64,000 bases of DNA. It comes from Enterococcus crotali. GTDB lineage: Bacteria; Bacillota; Bacilli; Lactobacillales; Enterococcaceae. The notes under the pieces are model-generated. The model was not told where the DNA came from. It made no database searches and was given only the letters and a program-made list of their open reading frames with translations. How positions within the stretch are numbered: the first letter of the stretch is position 1; each line of letters starts with the position of its first letter. Location: assembly GCF_000633635.1 (NCBI RefSeq), contig NZ_AYPQ01000007.1, forward strand, positions 226,962 to 290,961. The letters run 5' to 3'. Position numbers and translations under genes: made by a program. This document shows positions 46,307 through 55,721 of this stretch, in pieces.

Positions 46307-46656
46307 ATTGTTCATCCTTTCAAAGAAGCCATCAAGATAAGTTTATCAGAAAATTGTTTTTTTGACCATTTAATAATATGTTAATCTTAAAAAAAATGTG
46401 TGTTTTATTATTTGAAGAAGAAAATAAGAAACAAACGCTTAATTGATAACGTTTTCTAGCGTATGCTAACCAAAATTGCTTTTTTGTATAACGAGTTTTA
46501 AATGACAAGAGGTTGAATTGTTAAAAATAAATTAGAATTTTTTTGAATAAGCTGAAAATTGTTTATTGTGATCGTTTCTATTCTTTAAAAGGATATTGAC
46601 TATTCAAGTAAGTATCTCTAAACTGATTAGAGTAACGAAAATAAAGGAGAAGTTAA
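46307..46656. other. Divergent intergenic region, 350 bases, no gene seen
   Basis: AT-rich. It should hold the promoters of the metal-dependent repressor and of the following membrane-protein gene. TGATAACGTTTTCT (46444-46457) resembles a catabolite-response element with two mismatches. No open frame with a ribosome binding site is visible. Confidence 0.45.
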
Positions 46657-47052
46657 ATGAAAGTACCAGTAATGTGGAAAGTGTTAGGTTGTTTTCTTGT
46701 TGTAGTTCCTCTGATTGGCTTGTTTGGACTAGTTAAATTAGGTGCAGAGCTTGGAATCGGGATTGTTTATGAGGCATTGGGCACAATCATGTGGCTTAGT
46801 TTGTTCAGTGTCATTTTTTCTGTTATTGTAGGTGTATTGTTATTCAAAGGAAGTATTTGGGGATATCATTTAACCAAAGTGTTAATAGGAATAAGTGTTC
46901 TTAATGGAGTATTACTAATTTTTGATTTTGATCCAGTTACTTTCTATTCATTACTAATTAGAATAATCGTTCTTTCCCAGGTGATTTATTCAAAGAAAAC
47001 AAATTTATATTTGTCAGAGTTAAGACATAATGCGAAAAGGAAAATAGCATAG
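46657..47052 (+). CDS. Four-helix membrane protein, function unknown
   Basis: 131 residues with AAAGGAGAAG before the ATG. Four hydrophobic stretches (about 7-28, 42-65, 72-90, 95-112), then a basic tail (SELRHNAKRKIA). I recognise no family. Single gene before glpK; no sign that the two are linked. Confidence 0.6.
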   Translation: MKVPVMWKVLGCFLVVVPLIGLFGLVKLGAELGIGIVYEALGTIMWLSLFSVIFSVIVGVLLFKGSIWGYHLTKVLIGISVLNGVLLIFDFDPVTFYSLLIRIIVLSQVIYSKKTNLYLSELRHNAKRKIA

Positions 47053-48678
<1,626 letters not shown>

Positions 48679-48709
48679 ATGTTTTACCCAAAAAAGGAAG
48701 AGATAAGGG

Positions 48710-49510
48710 ATGAATGACAAAACAAAAAGCTGGCAAGCACTTGTAGGATCATATCAAGAAATTTGTCCGGATGAGCGTTTACAATTGTATATTGATCGTT
48801 ATTGGTTTTCTTATGCAGAAAAGTTAAGCCCTCCAGCTCGAATCATTCCTGATTTATGTTCAGATTTGATTTTTTTGATCAGCCCGGAATTTGATATTTT
48901 AGAAGCTACTATTTGCGGACCCAATACAAGCTTTTTTTATTCTCGTGTGGATCGTCCAACCATGTTCTTTGGCATCCGCTTTTATTTAAATGGAATGTAC
49001 CCATTTCTGAAGCATTCGCTGAATGGGCTAAAGAATCAACGAGTTGAATTAGAGTCGATTAAAAAGTCGATGGCCGCAGCTCTAATCGATCATTTATCAG
49101 GTAAAACAACGCAAAGCGAACTCATTAAAAGTGCTAATCATTATTTTTTAGAAAAATTAAACCGTTTGAAGGACAACAGAATTTCGTCTCCTATATATGA
49201 ATTTATCACAAGACAAGATTATTCCCTTAACTACAATGAATCTGTCGCTAATAGCTCGCTTTCTGAAAGAAGTTTGCAGCGTTTATTCAGGGAAGAAACA
49301 GGTTTATCTCCTTATGAAGCGTTTGATGTTTTAAGATTTCAAAAGGTTTATCAAGAGCTCATCAATTTTCCTCAGAAAAAACATCTAGACTTAGTTGGAA
49401 AATATGGTTTTTTTGATCAAGCACACTATAGTCGGAAACTGAAAAAAATGACTGGCTTGACTCCGCAAGAAATTCGTCAACATGTCGGTATTTTACAAGA
49501 CATGAAGTAA
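48710..49510 (+). CDS. AraC-family transcriptional regulator
   Basis: 266 residues. An N-terminal sensor part (about 1-160) of the kind seen in DUF6597-like AraC proteins (YIDRYWFSYAEKL, PDLCSDLIFLISPEF) precedes the C-terminal double HTH (NSSLSERSLQRLFREETGLS, PYEAFDVLRFQKV, FFDQAHYSRKLKKMTGLTPQ). Located between glpK and a VOC protein; targets unknown, though either neighbour could be one. Confidence 0.87.
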   Translation: MNDKTKSWQALVGSYQEICPDERLQLYIDRYWFSYAEKLSPPARIIPDLCSDLIFLISPEFDILEATICGPNTSFFYSRVDRPTMFFGIRFYLNGMYPFLKHSLNGLKNQRVELESIKKSMAAALIDHLSGKTTQSELIKSANHYFLEKLNRLKDNRISSPIYEFITRQDYSLNYNESVANSSLSERSLQRLFREETGLSPYEAFDVLRFQKVYQELINFPQKKHLDLVGKYGFFDQAHYSRKLKKMTGLTPQEIRQHVGILQDMK

Positions 49511-49552
49511 CTCGTTGATTATAATAAAGAAAACAAGTTGGGGGAGATTGAT

Positions 49553-49930
49553 ATGAAATTAGATATGGTAGGAATCATCGTCGAATCAATGGAGCAAACG
49601 ATTTTATTTTATGAGCGCTTAGGCTTTGAAGTTGTAGGAGAAAAAGAGGCAGATTATGTCGAGCTGAATAATGATGGAATAAGAATCTCACTAAATACTA
49701 AAAAAATGATCGAAGGGGTTTATGGATTTCAACCCAAAAATGAAGGGGATAAAATCGAATTAGCCTTTTTGTGTGAATCTGCTACAGAAATCGATCAATT
49801 GTGTGAGAATATGAAAAACTTTGGCTATGAACTATTTAGAGAACCTTGGGCAGCTTTTTGGGGACAATATTATGCCATCATCAAAGATCCTAACGGGAAT
49901 TTGCTGAGCTTGTTTTGTGCTATTGATTAA
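49553..49930 (+). CDS. VOC-superfamily (glyoxalase/bleomycin-resistance-like) protein
   Basis: 125 residues from ATG 49553 (GGGGGAG upstream). Two beta-alpha-beta-beta-beta modules are visible: LDMVGIIVESMEQTILFYER, LGFEVVGEKE and YELFREPWAAFWGQYYAIIK, DPNGNLLSLF. This is a metal-binding fold used in glyoxalases, dioxygenases and antibiotic-binding proteins. No specific ligand can be assigned. Confidence 0.85.
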   Translation: MKLDMVGIIVESMEQTILFYERLGFEVVGEKEADYVELNNDGIRISLNTKKMIEGVYGFQPKNEGDKIELAFLCESATEIDQLCENMKNFGYELFREPWAAFWGQYYAIIKDPNGNLLSLFCAID

Positions 49931-49960
49931 GAAGTTGAGCGAGTCAGGAGGAATCCAGTT

Positions 49961-50323
49961 ATGGAAGAGAAAATTCAGTATCTAAAAAAGAAAGCTCAAC
50001 AATGGCCAGGTGCAACTGTTGTATACCGGGAAGACTGGGATTGTGATTATTTTGCGATCGAGCAGAAATGTTTTTGCATGCTTGGAACGAATAAAGCAGG
50101 TGAAAAGATAATGACAGTCAAAGGCAATCCAGAGGAAAATGAATTGTTAAGAGAACAATATTCAGATGTCGTTCCAGGTTACTATGCTAATAAAACGCAT
50201 TGGAACTCGTTTAAATTGGAAAACTCATCATTTACAGAGGAACAGCTAGCTATTTTTTTAAAGAGATCTTATGAGTTAGTCTTAAAAAAGCTACCTAAAA
50301 AAGTACAAATAAAATACATCTAA
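49961..50323 (+). CDS. MmcQ/YjbR-family protein
   Basis: 120 residues with AGGAGG upstream. YREDWDCDYFAIEQKCFCML, GNPEENELLREQYSDVVPGY, YANKTHWNSFKLE and the C-terminal helix (ERSYELV-like KRSYELVLKKL) match the MmcQ/YjbR (CyaY-like) double-wing fold, sometimes called DNA-binding. Its role is unknown. It ends a run with the AraC and VOC genes; a terminator follows. Confidence 0.82.
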   Translation: MEEKIQYLKKKAQQWPGATVVYREDWDCDYFAIEQKCFCMLGTNKAGEKIMTVKGNPEENELLREQYSDVVPGYYANKTHWNSFKLENSSFTEEQLAIFLKRSYELVLKKLPKKVQIKYI

Positions 50324-50334
50324 CCAAAGATAAA

Positions 50335-50371
50335 AACGCCACTTTAGAAGAGTCCTAAAGTGACGTTTTTT
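50335..50371. terminator. Bidirectional terminator after the MmcQ-like gene
   Basis: AACGCCACTTTAG pairs with CTAAAGTGACGTT (one mismatch) around a short loop, followed by seven T. Confidence 0.92.
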
Positions 50372-50377
50372 TAGGTG

Positions 50378-51124
50378 TTATGCATGATTTAAATAGAAAT
50401 TGACCAAGGTGATGATCCATAGATGTGCTGGATAAAATACATAGAATAAATATTTAAAGATTGGCTGATTGCTTCCTTTTTTACCATTATATAAATGGAT
50501 AAAAGGAATTACTGTAATAAATAGAAATTCTGGGTTCATTTCAAGTTGTAGCTTGATTATTTCAAAAGAGTAGTGCGGTAAGCCAAGAACCGGGATTATA
50601 AGTGAAGGGATGGCAAAAAGGAGATAAGAAATGTCTCTTTTTTTCGCATTATCTCTAAAAAAATAACTCAGCAACATAAATGGAATAACGATCGGTCCAC
50701 CTTCTGTTGGGATCAAGCCTATAAAAGCCGCTAGTGTTAAAACGATTGCTAGGATAGTTGCTATGGTTTTTGATAATCCTTCTTTCCTCTGTTTAGCGAA
50801 ATCAATCAGTGTTAAGATCGACACTCCAATCGCTAATGTTAGGAAAATATTGTTGCGTATCTGGTACATTGGATCTTTGATCATCAATGTATTGATCAAT
50901 GTATTGCCAATCAGCATGATAGCGGCCCAACTATAAAGACGGAGCAAATAGTTTTTCCGATTTCTTGTATAATGGAATCCTTCAACTGCTGTAAAAGCAA
51001 AAAAGACAGCTACACAGCGGGTTAACATGTGAATGGGTAGATCGAATTGTGGGGGTAAAAGTGGTGTAAGATGGTCAAGCATCATTAAGCCCATCATAAT
51101 AAGTTTTAATTGATTTCCGTTCAT
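50378..51124 (-). CDS. TraX-family membrane protein
   Basis: 248 residues, about eight membrane helices, with TAGGAG before the ATG. The TraX signature is visible at the ends (LKLIMMGLMMLDHLTPLLPP and LFYVFYPAHLWIITLVNFYL) together with TRNRKNYLLRLYSWA. F-plasmid TraX acetylates pilin, but chromosomal homologs in Firmicutes are general acyltransferase-like proteins of unknown substrate. No conjugation genes are nearby. Confidence 0.88.
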   Translation of the reverse strand: MNGNQLKLIMMGLMMLDHLTPLLPPQFDLPIHMLTRCVAVFFAFTAVEGFHYTRNRKNYLLRLYSWAAIMLIGNTLINTLMIKDPMYQIRNNIFLTLAIGVSILTLIDFAKQRKEGLSKTIATILAIVLTLAAFIGLIPTEGGPIVIPFMLLSYFFRDNAKKRDISYLLFAIPSLIIPVLGLPHYSFEIIKLQLEMNPEFLFITVIPFIHLYNGKKGSNQPIFKYLFYVFYPAHLWIITLVNFYLNHA

Positions 51125-51245
51125 TTCATTCTCCTAAATATATATTTTTTTAACTTTTTATAGTATAAAAAAAATAAACTTATTTGGCGTGGGAATGAAC
51201 GAACAAAAACCTTACAAAAATGACATTAGGTAGTAAGATGATCGT

Positions 51246-51698
51246 TTAATGAATGTATTCATTCTGACTACGATAAAAATCATAAATCGATTTTGCGTAA
51301 ATATACGGGATGAATTCATTTTGAGCAAGCATAAGCAAATACTCGTTCTCAGTTACCCATTTCATTTCACAGACTTCTTCTTCTTGTAACTGGAGCTCCT
51401 CAAGTGTTACGTCTTTTGTAACAAAGTAAATCTCATCCCATCCCTCTTCAAATGACACGGTCAAACGGCTGGGTGTGTCTTTTAAATCAATCAAGAGGCC
51501 AGTTTCTTCTAGTAGCTCACGTTCGGCTGCTTGAAATAATTCCTCTCCTGTACTAACAGCACCGCCGGCAGTATAATCCCAGTAATTTGCCCATGATTTT
51601 TTTGTTGATTGGCGTTTTTGGATAAGTAGTTCACTAGCACTATTAAAAATTAGTACTGAAACCACAAAACGATAGTTACCTTTTAGATTTTCCTCCAT
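51246..51698 (-). CDS. NUDIX hydrolase
   Basis: 150 residues. A complete Nudix box is present: GGAVSTGEELFQAAERELLE then ETGLLID (G-x5-E-x7-REUxEExGU). Length and pattern resemble YfcD/Idi-like hydrolases that act on nucleotide or isoprenoid diphosphates. The substrate is not apparent. Precedes (is upstream of) nothing on the same strand but the TraX gene. Confidence 0.92.
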   Translation of the reverse strand: MEENLKGNYRFVVSVLIFNSASELLIQKRQSTKKSWANYWDYTAGGAVSTGEELFQAAERELLEETGLLIDLKDTPSRLTVSFEEGWDEIYFVTKDVTLEELQLQEEEVCEMKWVTENEYLLMLAQNEFIPYIYAKSIYDFYRSQNEYIH

Positions 51699-51730
51699 TG
51701 ATTTTTAGTTTTAGTCAGCTATTTACGTTA

Positions 51731-52555
51731 CTAGTTTCCTAAAGGGCTGCGAGAAATCCCCATGGATAAGTGTTCTTTCTCTGATATTTCCTTCTTTAAA
51801 TAAACCAATGGACTAGTCTCAAATAGTTTGTCTAGTTCATTTTGACGAGCAAATTCTTGATTGAAGCCGTTCAAAAGTGATTTAAACCACTGTTCTATCT
51901 CTAAAGGATATAAATTACCGCCTATAGAAGATAAGCGGTTGAAACCTAGATCGATTTTTTGTTTAAGATCGATCTCACCACCAGCATAGATATAAATCTC
52001 TTTATTGATTGCAGAACGTAAGTCACGAATACGAGTGCTGTCTCCGGCTTCTTTGAGACCGATGATATTCGCTTTTTGAAAGACCTCTACAAGTGAATCT
52101 GTCGATATATCGAATCCAGTCCGTTTTGGATTATTATAGATAATAATTGGCTTATCAAGTATGTCTGAAATTTTCTCTACGTAAATAACAGCTTCTTTTT
52201 GACTAGGTAGGATATAAGGAGGGAAACCTAATAGAACACCTGAAATTTTAGTTGAGGAATTGATATTCTCTGCCAATAGTATAGCTTCCTTTTGACGGAT
52301 ACTAGCTACACCAAAAATAATTTCAAAGTCATTTTTGATTCTGGTTTCTTTTTCTATAGCATTTAACATGGATATTTTTTCTTGTAAAGTCAGGCTATGC
52401 TGCTCTCCAGTTGATCCACAAACTAAAACAGAACGGACACCAACACCTTGTAAATAGAGAATATGTCCGAGCGTATCTTGTATGTTTAAGGTTTCATCGT
52501 TATAGAATGCTGTTGGGACAGCAATATGATACTCATTTATTAAGTTATAGTTCAT
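51731..52555 (-). CDS. Dihydrodipicolinate synthase/N-acetylneuraminate lyase-family protein
   Basis: 274 residues, TIM barrel. SVLVCGSTGEQHSLTLQEKI (substrate carboxylate site), IIYNNPKRTGFD (catalytic Tyr) and IIGLKEAGDSTRIRD (Schiff-base Lys) are present. It is shorter and more diverged than DapA itself and stands apart from lysine genes, so it may act on another 2-keto acid. Transcribed with the Nudix gene, 30 bases apart. Confidence 0.87.
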   Translation of the reverse strand: MNYNLINEYHIAVPTAFYNDETLNIQDTLGHILYLQGVGVRSVLVCGSTGEQHSLTLQEKISMLNAIEKETRIKNDFEIIFGVASIRQKEAILLAENINSSTKISGVLLGFPPYILPSQKEAVIYVEKISDILDKPIIIYNNPKRTGFDISTDSLVEVFQKANIIGLKEAGDSTRIRDLRSAINKEIYIYAGGEIDLKQKIDLGFNRLSSIGGNLYPLEIEQWFKSLLNGFNQEFARQNELDKLFETSPLVYLKKEISEKEHLSMGISRSPLGN

Positions 52556-52784
52556 ACATGCACCTTCTTTTTAATATCTAACAAGAAGAGTGTAACAAAA
52601 GAGCAGATACTTAGGCAATCTTATTTCTAAGCAATTTTGAATGAAGCATCTCAATGTGTGGCAAATCGACCTGATCCTTGTCTTGTATTTTTAATTGATT
52701 ATATGTGATCGTCTATTTCCTTTATTTTAGAGTTATGATAAGCTTGACTAAGGGTTGGATAATTATTTAATAAAGGAGAAAAAA

Positions 52785-53453
52785 ATGAAAAAAACTGTAT
52801 TATTTTGTGGGGTGCTTGTGCTTTTAATGAGTGGCTGCACAACGAGAGATGGGGCAGATTCAACATCTGGCAGTACATCGACAGAGACTAGTGTTTCTAG
52901 TAGTACGACTGAGAGCACAACGAAAGAAACCGTCAAAAAAAAGAGCAAAGCGAAGAAAACATCGGAGCCATCTACTACGAGCGAAAGTAGTCAGAAAAAA
53001 GAAGTTAAAAAAGTGGAAACTGACGGGCAACTATTTGTACCAAATCCAGAAGATGATGACGAGGAAGTAAGCTATCAATCATCAGGAGAAGGGAATATAT
53101 CAGCGTTTGTTCCAGACTATTCACAATATAATAAAGAACAAGTAATCAGTAAATTAGGCGAGCCGAGTCAAGTGATCACAGATGCCGCAGTGATTCGAGA
53201 AAGACTTGAGGGTAGTGAATGGGACCTGATCAAGGCTCAGTTTGATCTAGGTAAATTAACTGAAGATCAAGCAAAAGCATTTATGTTTGCTACGGCAGAT
53301 CTATCTTTGGCAGCTGCAATTAGTATGGAATTGGAATTGCTCGTTTACGATGATCAAAATAAACCTAATGTCTATCTATCTGAAAATCAAGTGAAATTCA
53401 TTACACCTATGACGGATTATATTGAGTTTAAAGGGAAGATAAGTACCCTTTAA
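52785..53453 (+). CDS. Lipoprotein of unknown function
   Basis: 222 residues from ATG 52785 (AAAGGAG upstream). Signal peptide with lipobox LLMSGC (Cys at 18), then a Ser/Thr/Lys linker (about 25-75), and a C-terminal domain (about 95-222; FVPDYSQYNKEQVISKLGEP, VIRERLEGSEWDLIKAQFDL, VYLSENQVKFITPM) of a kind found in other enterococcal lipoproteins, possibly DUF4947-like. It should be anchored to the outer face of the membrane. Confidence 0.8.
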   Translation: MKKTVLFCGVLVLLMSGCTTRDGADSTSGSTSTETSVSSSTTESTTKETVKKKSKAKKTSEPSTTSESSQKKEVKKVETDGQLFVPNPEDDDEEVSYQSSGEGNISAFVPDYSQYNKEQVISKLGEPSQVITDAAVIRERLEGSEWDLIKAQFDLGKLTEDQAKAFMFATADLSLAAAISMELELLVYDDQNKPNVYLSENQVKFITPMTDYIEFKGKISTL

Positions 53454-53502
53454 TGTGACAGAGTAAGGTGACTGAGTCACAAATATTTTAGTAGCTTTTA
53501 GG

Positions 53503-53543
53503 GACTGAGATATAACTAGAAGAGTTATATCTCAGCCTTTTTT
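53503..53543 (+). terminator. Terminator of the lipoprotein gene
   Basis: A perfect 13-bp stem CTGAGATATAACT / AGTTATATCTCAG with a 5-nt loop and six T. Confidence 0.95.
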
Positions 53544-53621
53544 ATATTCCAGAGCTAATTGCTTAAATCAAAAAATTATGTTAAAAAAGTAATAAATGCT
53601 AAAAGAAAGAAGGACACTTTT

Positions 53622-54089
53622 ATGAGAAACGATATTTGGTGCGAGTACAAAACAGAAGCACCTATGATTTCACGAAAAGAACAGCAAGAAAATGTTAAGA
53701 TCATTCAACTGTTTGCTGAAAATGGTCTCTTGAAAATTGGTGAAACAAGTTATCCCATCGTCTATGGCGACCTATATTTTATCGATGCTCAACAAAGTTA
53801 TTTTATTGAAGAAGTAGAAGAAGAATTCGTGCAAAGTACAATCATGCTATCAGCAAAAATGTTAACGAAACTAGCAAAAAGCCTTGATTTTGAAGGTGAA
53901 TATCATAAAATTCTTGAAAAGAACGGGCATTTCCATGTTGCTTCTCCCCACTATAAAGCGATCGATAAACGTTTTAAAGAGGCTCATAGTGTGTTTAAAG
54001 CGGATAAGCCGCTAACAAAGGCTTTATTTGTTTCAAGAGTGATTGAATTGTTCAATTACGCTGTTGTCACTTTAGAAAAAGGCAAATAA
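53622..54089 (+). CDS. AraC-type sensor-like domain without HTH
   Basis: 155 residues from ATG 53622 (AAAGAAGGA upstream). The sequence (QENVKIIQLFAENGLLKIGE, TSYPIVYGDLYFIDAQQSYF, STIMLSAKMLTKLAKSLDFE) follows the layout of the cupin-like ligand domain of AraC regulators, with the helical segment after it, but ends where the DNA-binding domain would begin. It may be a free-standing sensor, an AraC remnant, or an unrelated protein. It is followed by a MerR-type gene. Confidence 0.6.
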   Translation: MRNDIWCEYKTEAPMISRKEQQENVKIIQLFAENGLLKIGETSYPIVYGDLYFIDAQQSYFIEEVEEEFVQSTIMLSAKMLTKLAKSLDFEGEYHKILEKNGHFHVASPHYKAIDKRFKEAHSVFKADKPLTKALFVSRVIELFNYAVVTLEKGK

Positions 54090-54106
54090 AGAATGTAAAA
54101 CAGTTG

Positions 54107-54137
54107 TTGACTCTCCCCTTACTGGAAGCTATATGAT
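54107..54137 (+). promoter_or_regulatory. MerR-type promoter with 19-bp spacer
   Basis: TTGACT (54107-54112) and TATGAT (54132-54137) are 19 bases apart, the over-long spacing that MerR-family activators correct by twisting DNA. An imperfect dyad CTCCCCTTACTGGAAG lies within the spacer where MerR dimers bind. It indicates autoregulation of the gene that follows. Confidence 0.7.
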
Positions 54138-54200
54138 AAGAATGTCTCGAGACAAAGAACAACCTATTTATCTATACAGATCAAACTTTAGGAGGTAATT

Positions 54201-55001
54201 ATGCTATCAATTGGTGATTTTTCAAAGGTTTCACAAGTTTCACCTAAAACGCTTCGTTATTATGATGAAATCAATCTACTGAAACCAAATTTTATAGATG
54301 CCCAAAGTGGGTATCGTTACTACGATGTGGGACAACTTGAAACGATTCTTTTGATCAAACGATTAAAAGAATATACATTTTCTTTAGATGAAATCAAACA
54401 GGTCCTGGAAAGTGAGCAAGATCAAACATTGCTTCAAGTAACAATCCATAAGAAAAAAGCCGAAATTTCACAAAAAATGCATGATTATTCCCTATTGCTG
54501 AAGCGGATCACCGATGATTTAACAACGCTAGAAGGGGGAAACAAACTAATGTCTTATCTAAATGAAATCGAAGTCAAACTTACGGAGGTTCCTGAAATGA
54601 ATCTTCTGTACTTTAGAAAACAAATGAATGTAAATGAGTACGGGAAATATATAGGGGAATTATTTGGTCGTCTCACAACAGAAAAATTTACGCCAACAGG
54701 CCCGCCATTAACGATTTATCATAGTCCTGACTTTGATCCTGAAAATAGTGACATGGAATTAGCCGTACCAATTGCTGAACAAAATGAACAAACAAGAGTT
54801 TTTCCAGCAAGTTTATGTGCTATGTCTACGTATACCGGACCATACAAAGAATTGTCTTCTGTCTACAGTAAGATTTTAAAATGGATAGAAGAGCAAGGAT
54901 ATACAATGAACGGGGCACCTTTTGAAATCTATCAAACCGATCCAAATACCACAGACCCTAATAAAAACGTAGTGGAGATTTATTTTCCAGTAGCACTCTG
55001 A
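54201..55001 (+). CDS. MerR-family regulator with GyrI-like ligand domain
   Basis: 266 residues with TAGGAGGT upstream. N-terminal MerR HTH (LSIGDFSKVSQVSPKTLRYY, DEINLLKPNFIDAQSGYRYY), dimerising coiled coil (75-110) and C-terminal GyrI-like effector domain (about 120-266; KLTEVPEMNLLYFRKQM, EIYQTDPN). BmrR-type proteins of this layout activate drug-efflux genes on binding cationic drugs. No exporter is adjacent. A 19-bp-spaced promoter precedes it. Confidence 0.92.
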   Translation: MLSIGDFSKVSQVSPKTLRYYDEINLLKPNFIDAQSGYRYYDVGQLETILLIKRLKEYTFSLDEIKQVLESEQDQTLLQVTIHKKKAEISQKMHDYSLLLKRITDDLTTLEGGNKLMSYLNEIEVKLTEVPEMNLLYFRKQMNVNEYGKYIGELFGRLTTEKFTPTGPPLTIYHSPDFDPENSDMELAVPIAEQNEQTRVFPASLCAMSTYTGPYKELSSVYSKILKWIEEQGYTMNGAPFEIYQTDPNTTDPNKNVVEIYFPVAL

Positions 55002-55028
55002 ATGCAATAAATTAAGTCGTAACAAAAA

Positions 55029-55072
55029 ACAGCAATTCGCCAGATAATTTTTCTGTTGGATTGCTGTTTCTT
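55029..55072 (+). terminator. Terminator of the MerR gene
   Basis: AAACAGCAAT-C-CAG pairs with CTG-G-ATTGCTGTTT around an AT-rich loop and is followed by CTTGTT; moderate strength. Confidence 0.75.
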
Positions 55073-55197
55073 GTTCGTAAGCATCAAATTAAAAAAATTT
55101 TAAAATAGACCTTGAAAATTATTTTAATAGGATTTACGCTGTATTTGAGAACGACGTTGATCAATATCCTCTCAAAAAATAAAAGAGGAGCTAAATA

Positions 55198-55647
55198 ATG
55201 AACATTGAAAGAATACCCTGCCAACGAATTTTTTATTTAAGACGAATCGGTCCCTATGGAAAAGCCAATAAGGAGCTGATGATTAGGCTAAAGGAAAAAC
55301 TAAAGGAAGAAAACATGTTTGGCCAAGAGACGATTATTTATGGAATTGCTTGGAGTGATTTAGCTACACCAAAAGAAAAATGCCTATATGATGTTTGTGT
55401 TGTTGTGGCAGCGGAACAAAAGCCAATTGAAGGAATGAAGGAGACCGTGCTTGAAAATGGCAAATATGCTATTTTTGAAGTGAAGCATACTAAAGAAGCA
55501 GTTCAACATTTTTGGACAGAGTTTAGCAAGAAAAAACTTCAAGAAGAAAACTCGTTTGTGATTGATTTCAAGCGACCGATTTTAGAAAGATATACGGTAA
55601 AGCAAGTTGCTTTAGGCAATTGTGAATTCTGTGTGCCAATCGACTGA
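55198..55647 (+). CDS. Free-standing GyrI-like small-molecule-binding protein
   Basis: 149 residues, GAGGAG before the ATG. RIPCQRIFYLRRIGPYGKAN, YGIAWSDLATPKEKCLYDVC and the closing LERYTVKQVALGNCEFCVPI match the GyrI-like (SOUL/BmrR C-terminal) domain. Members bind drugs or act as gyrase inhibitor-type antitoxic proteins. It contains several Cys near the C-terminus. Together with the preceding MerR-GyrI gene it suggests sensing or sequestering of related compounds. Confidence 0.83.
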   Translation: MNIERIPCQRIFYLRRIGPYGKANKELMIRLKEKLKEENMFGQETIIYGIAWSDLATPKEKCLYDVCVVVAAEQKPIEGMKETVLENGKYAIFEVKHTKEAVQHFWTEFSKKKLQEENSFVIDFKRPILERYTVKQVALGNCEFCVPID

Positions 55648-55664
55648 TTAGAAAGTAAAAAACG

Positions 55665-55706
55665 TAAGATGAAGTGGTGCTTTTTTAGTGTGCCACTTCA
55701 TCTTAA
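55665..55706. terminator. Bidirectional terminator between GyrI-like gene and minus-strand fusion gene
   Basis: A perfect 13-bp stem AAGATGAAGTGGC-like (AAGATGAAGTGG / CCACTTCATCTT) with a T-rich loop, placed between convergent genes. Confidence 0.87.
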
Positions 55707-55721
55707 TAGTAGTTGAGTCAT

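Noticed and set aside
50378..51124. TraX-like gene as evidence for a conjugative element
   Set aside because: Chromosomal TraX homologs are common in Firmicutes without any transfer genes, and none are nearby.
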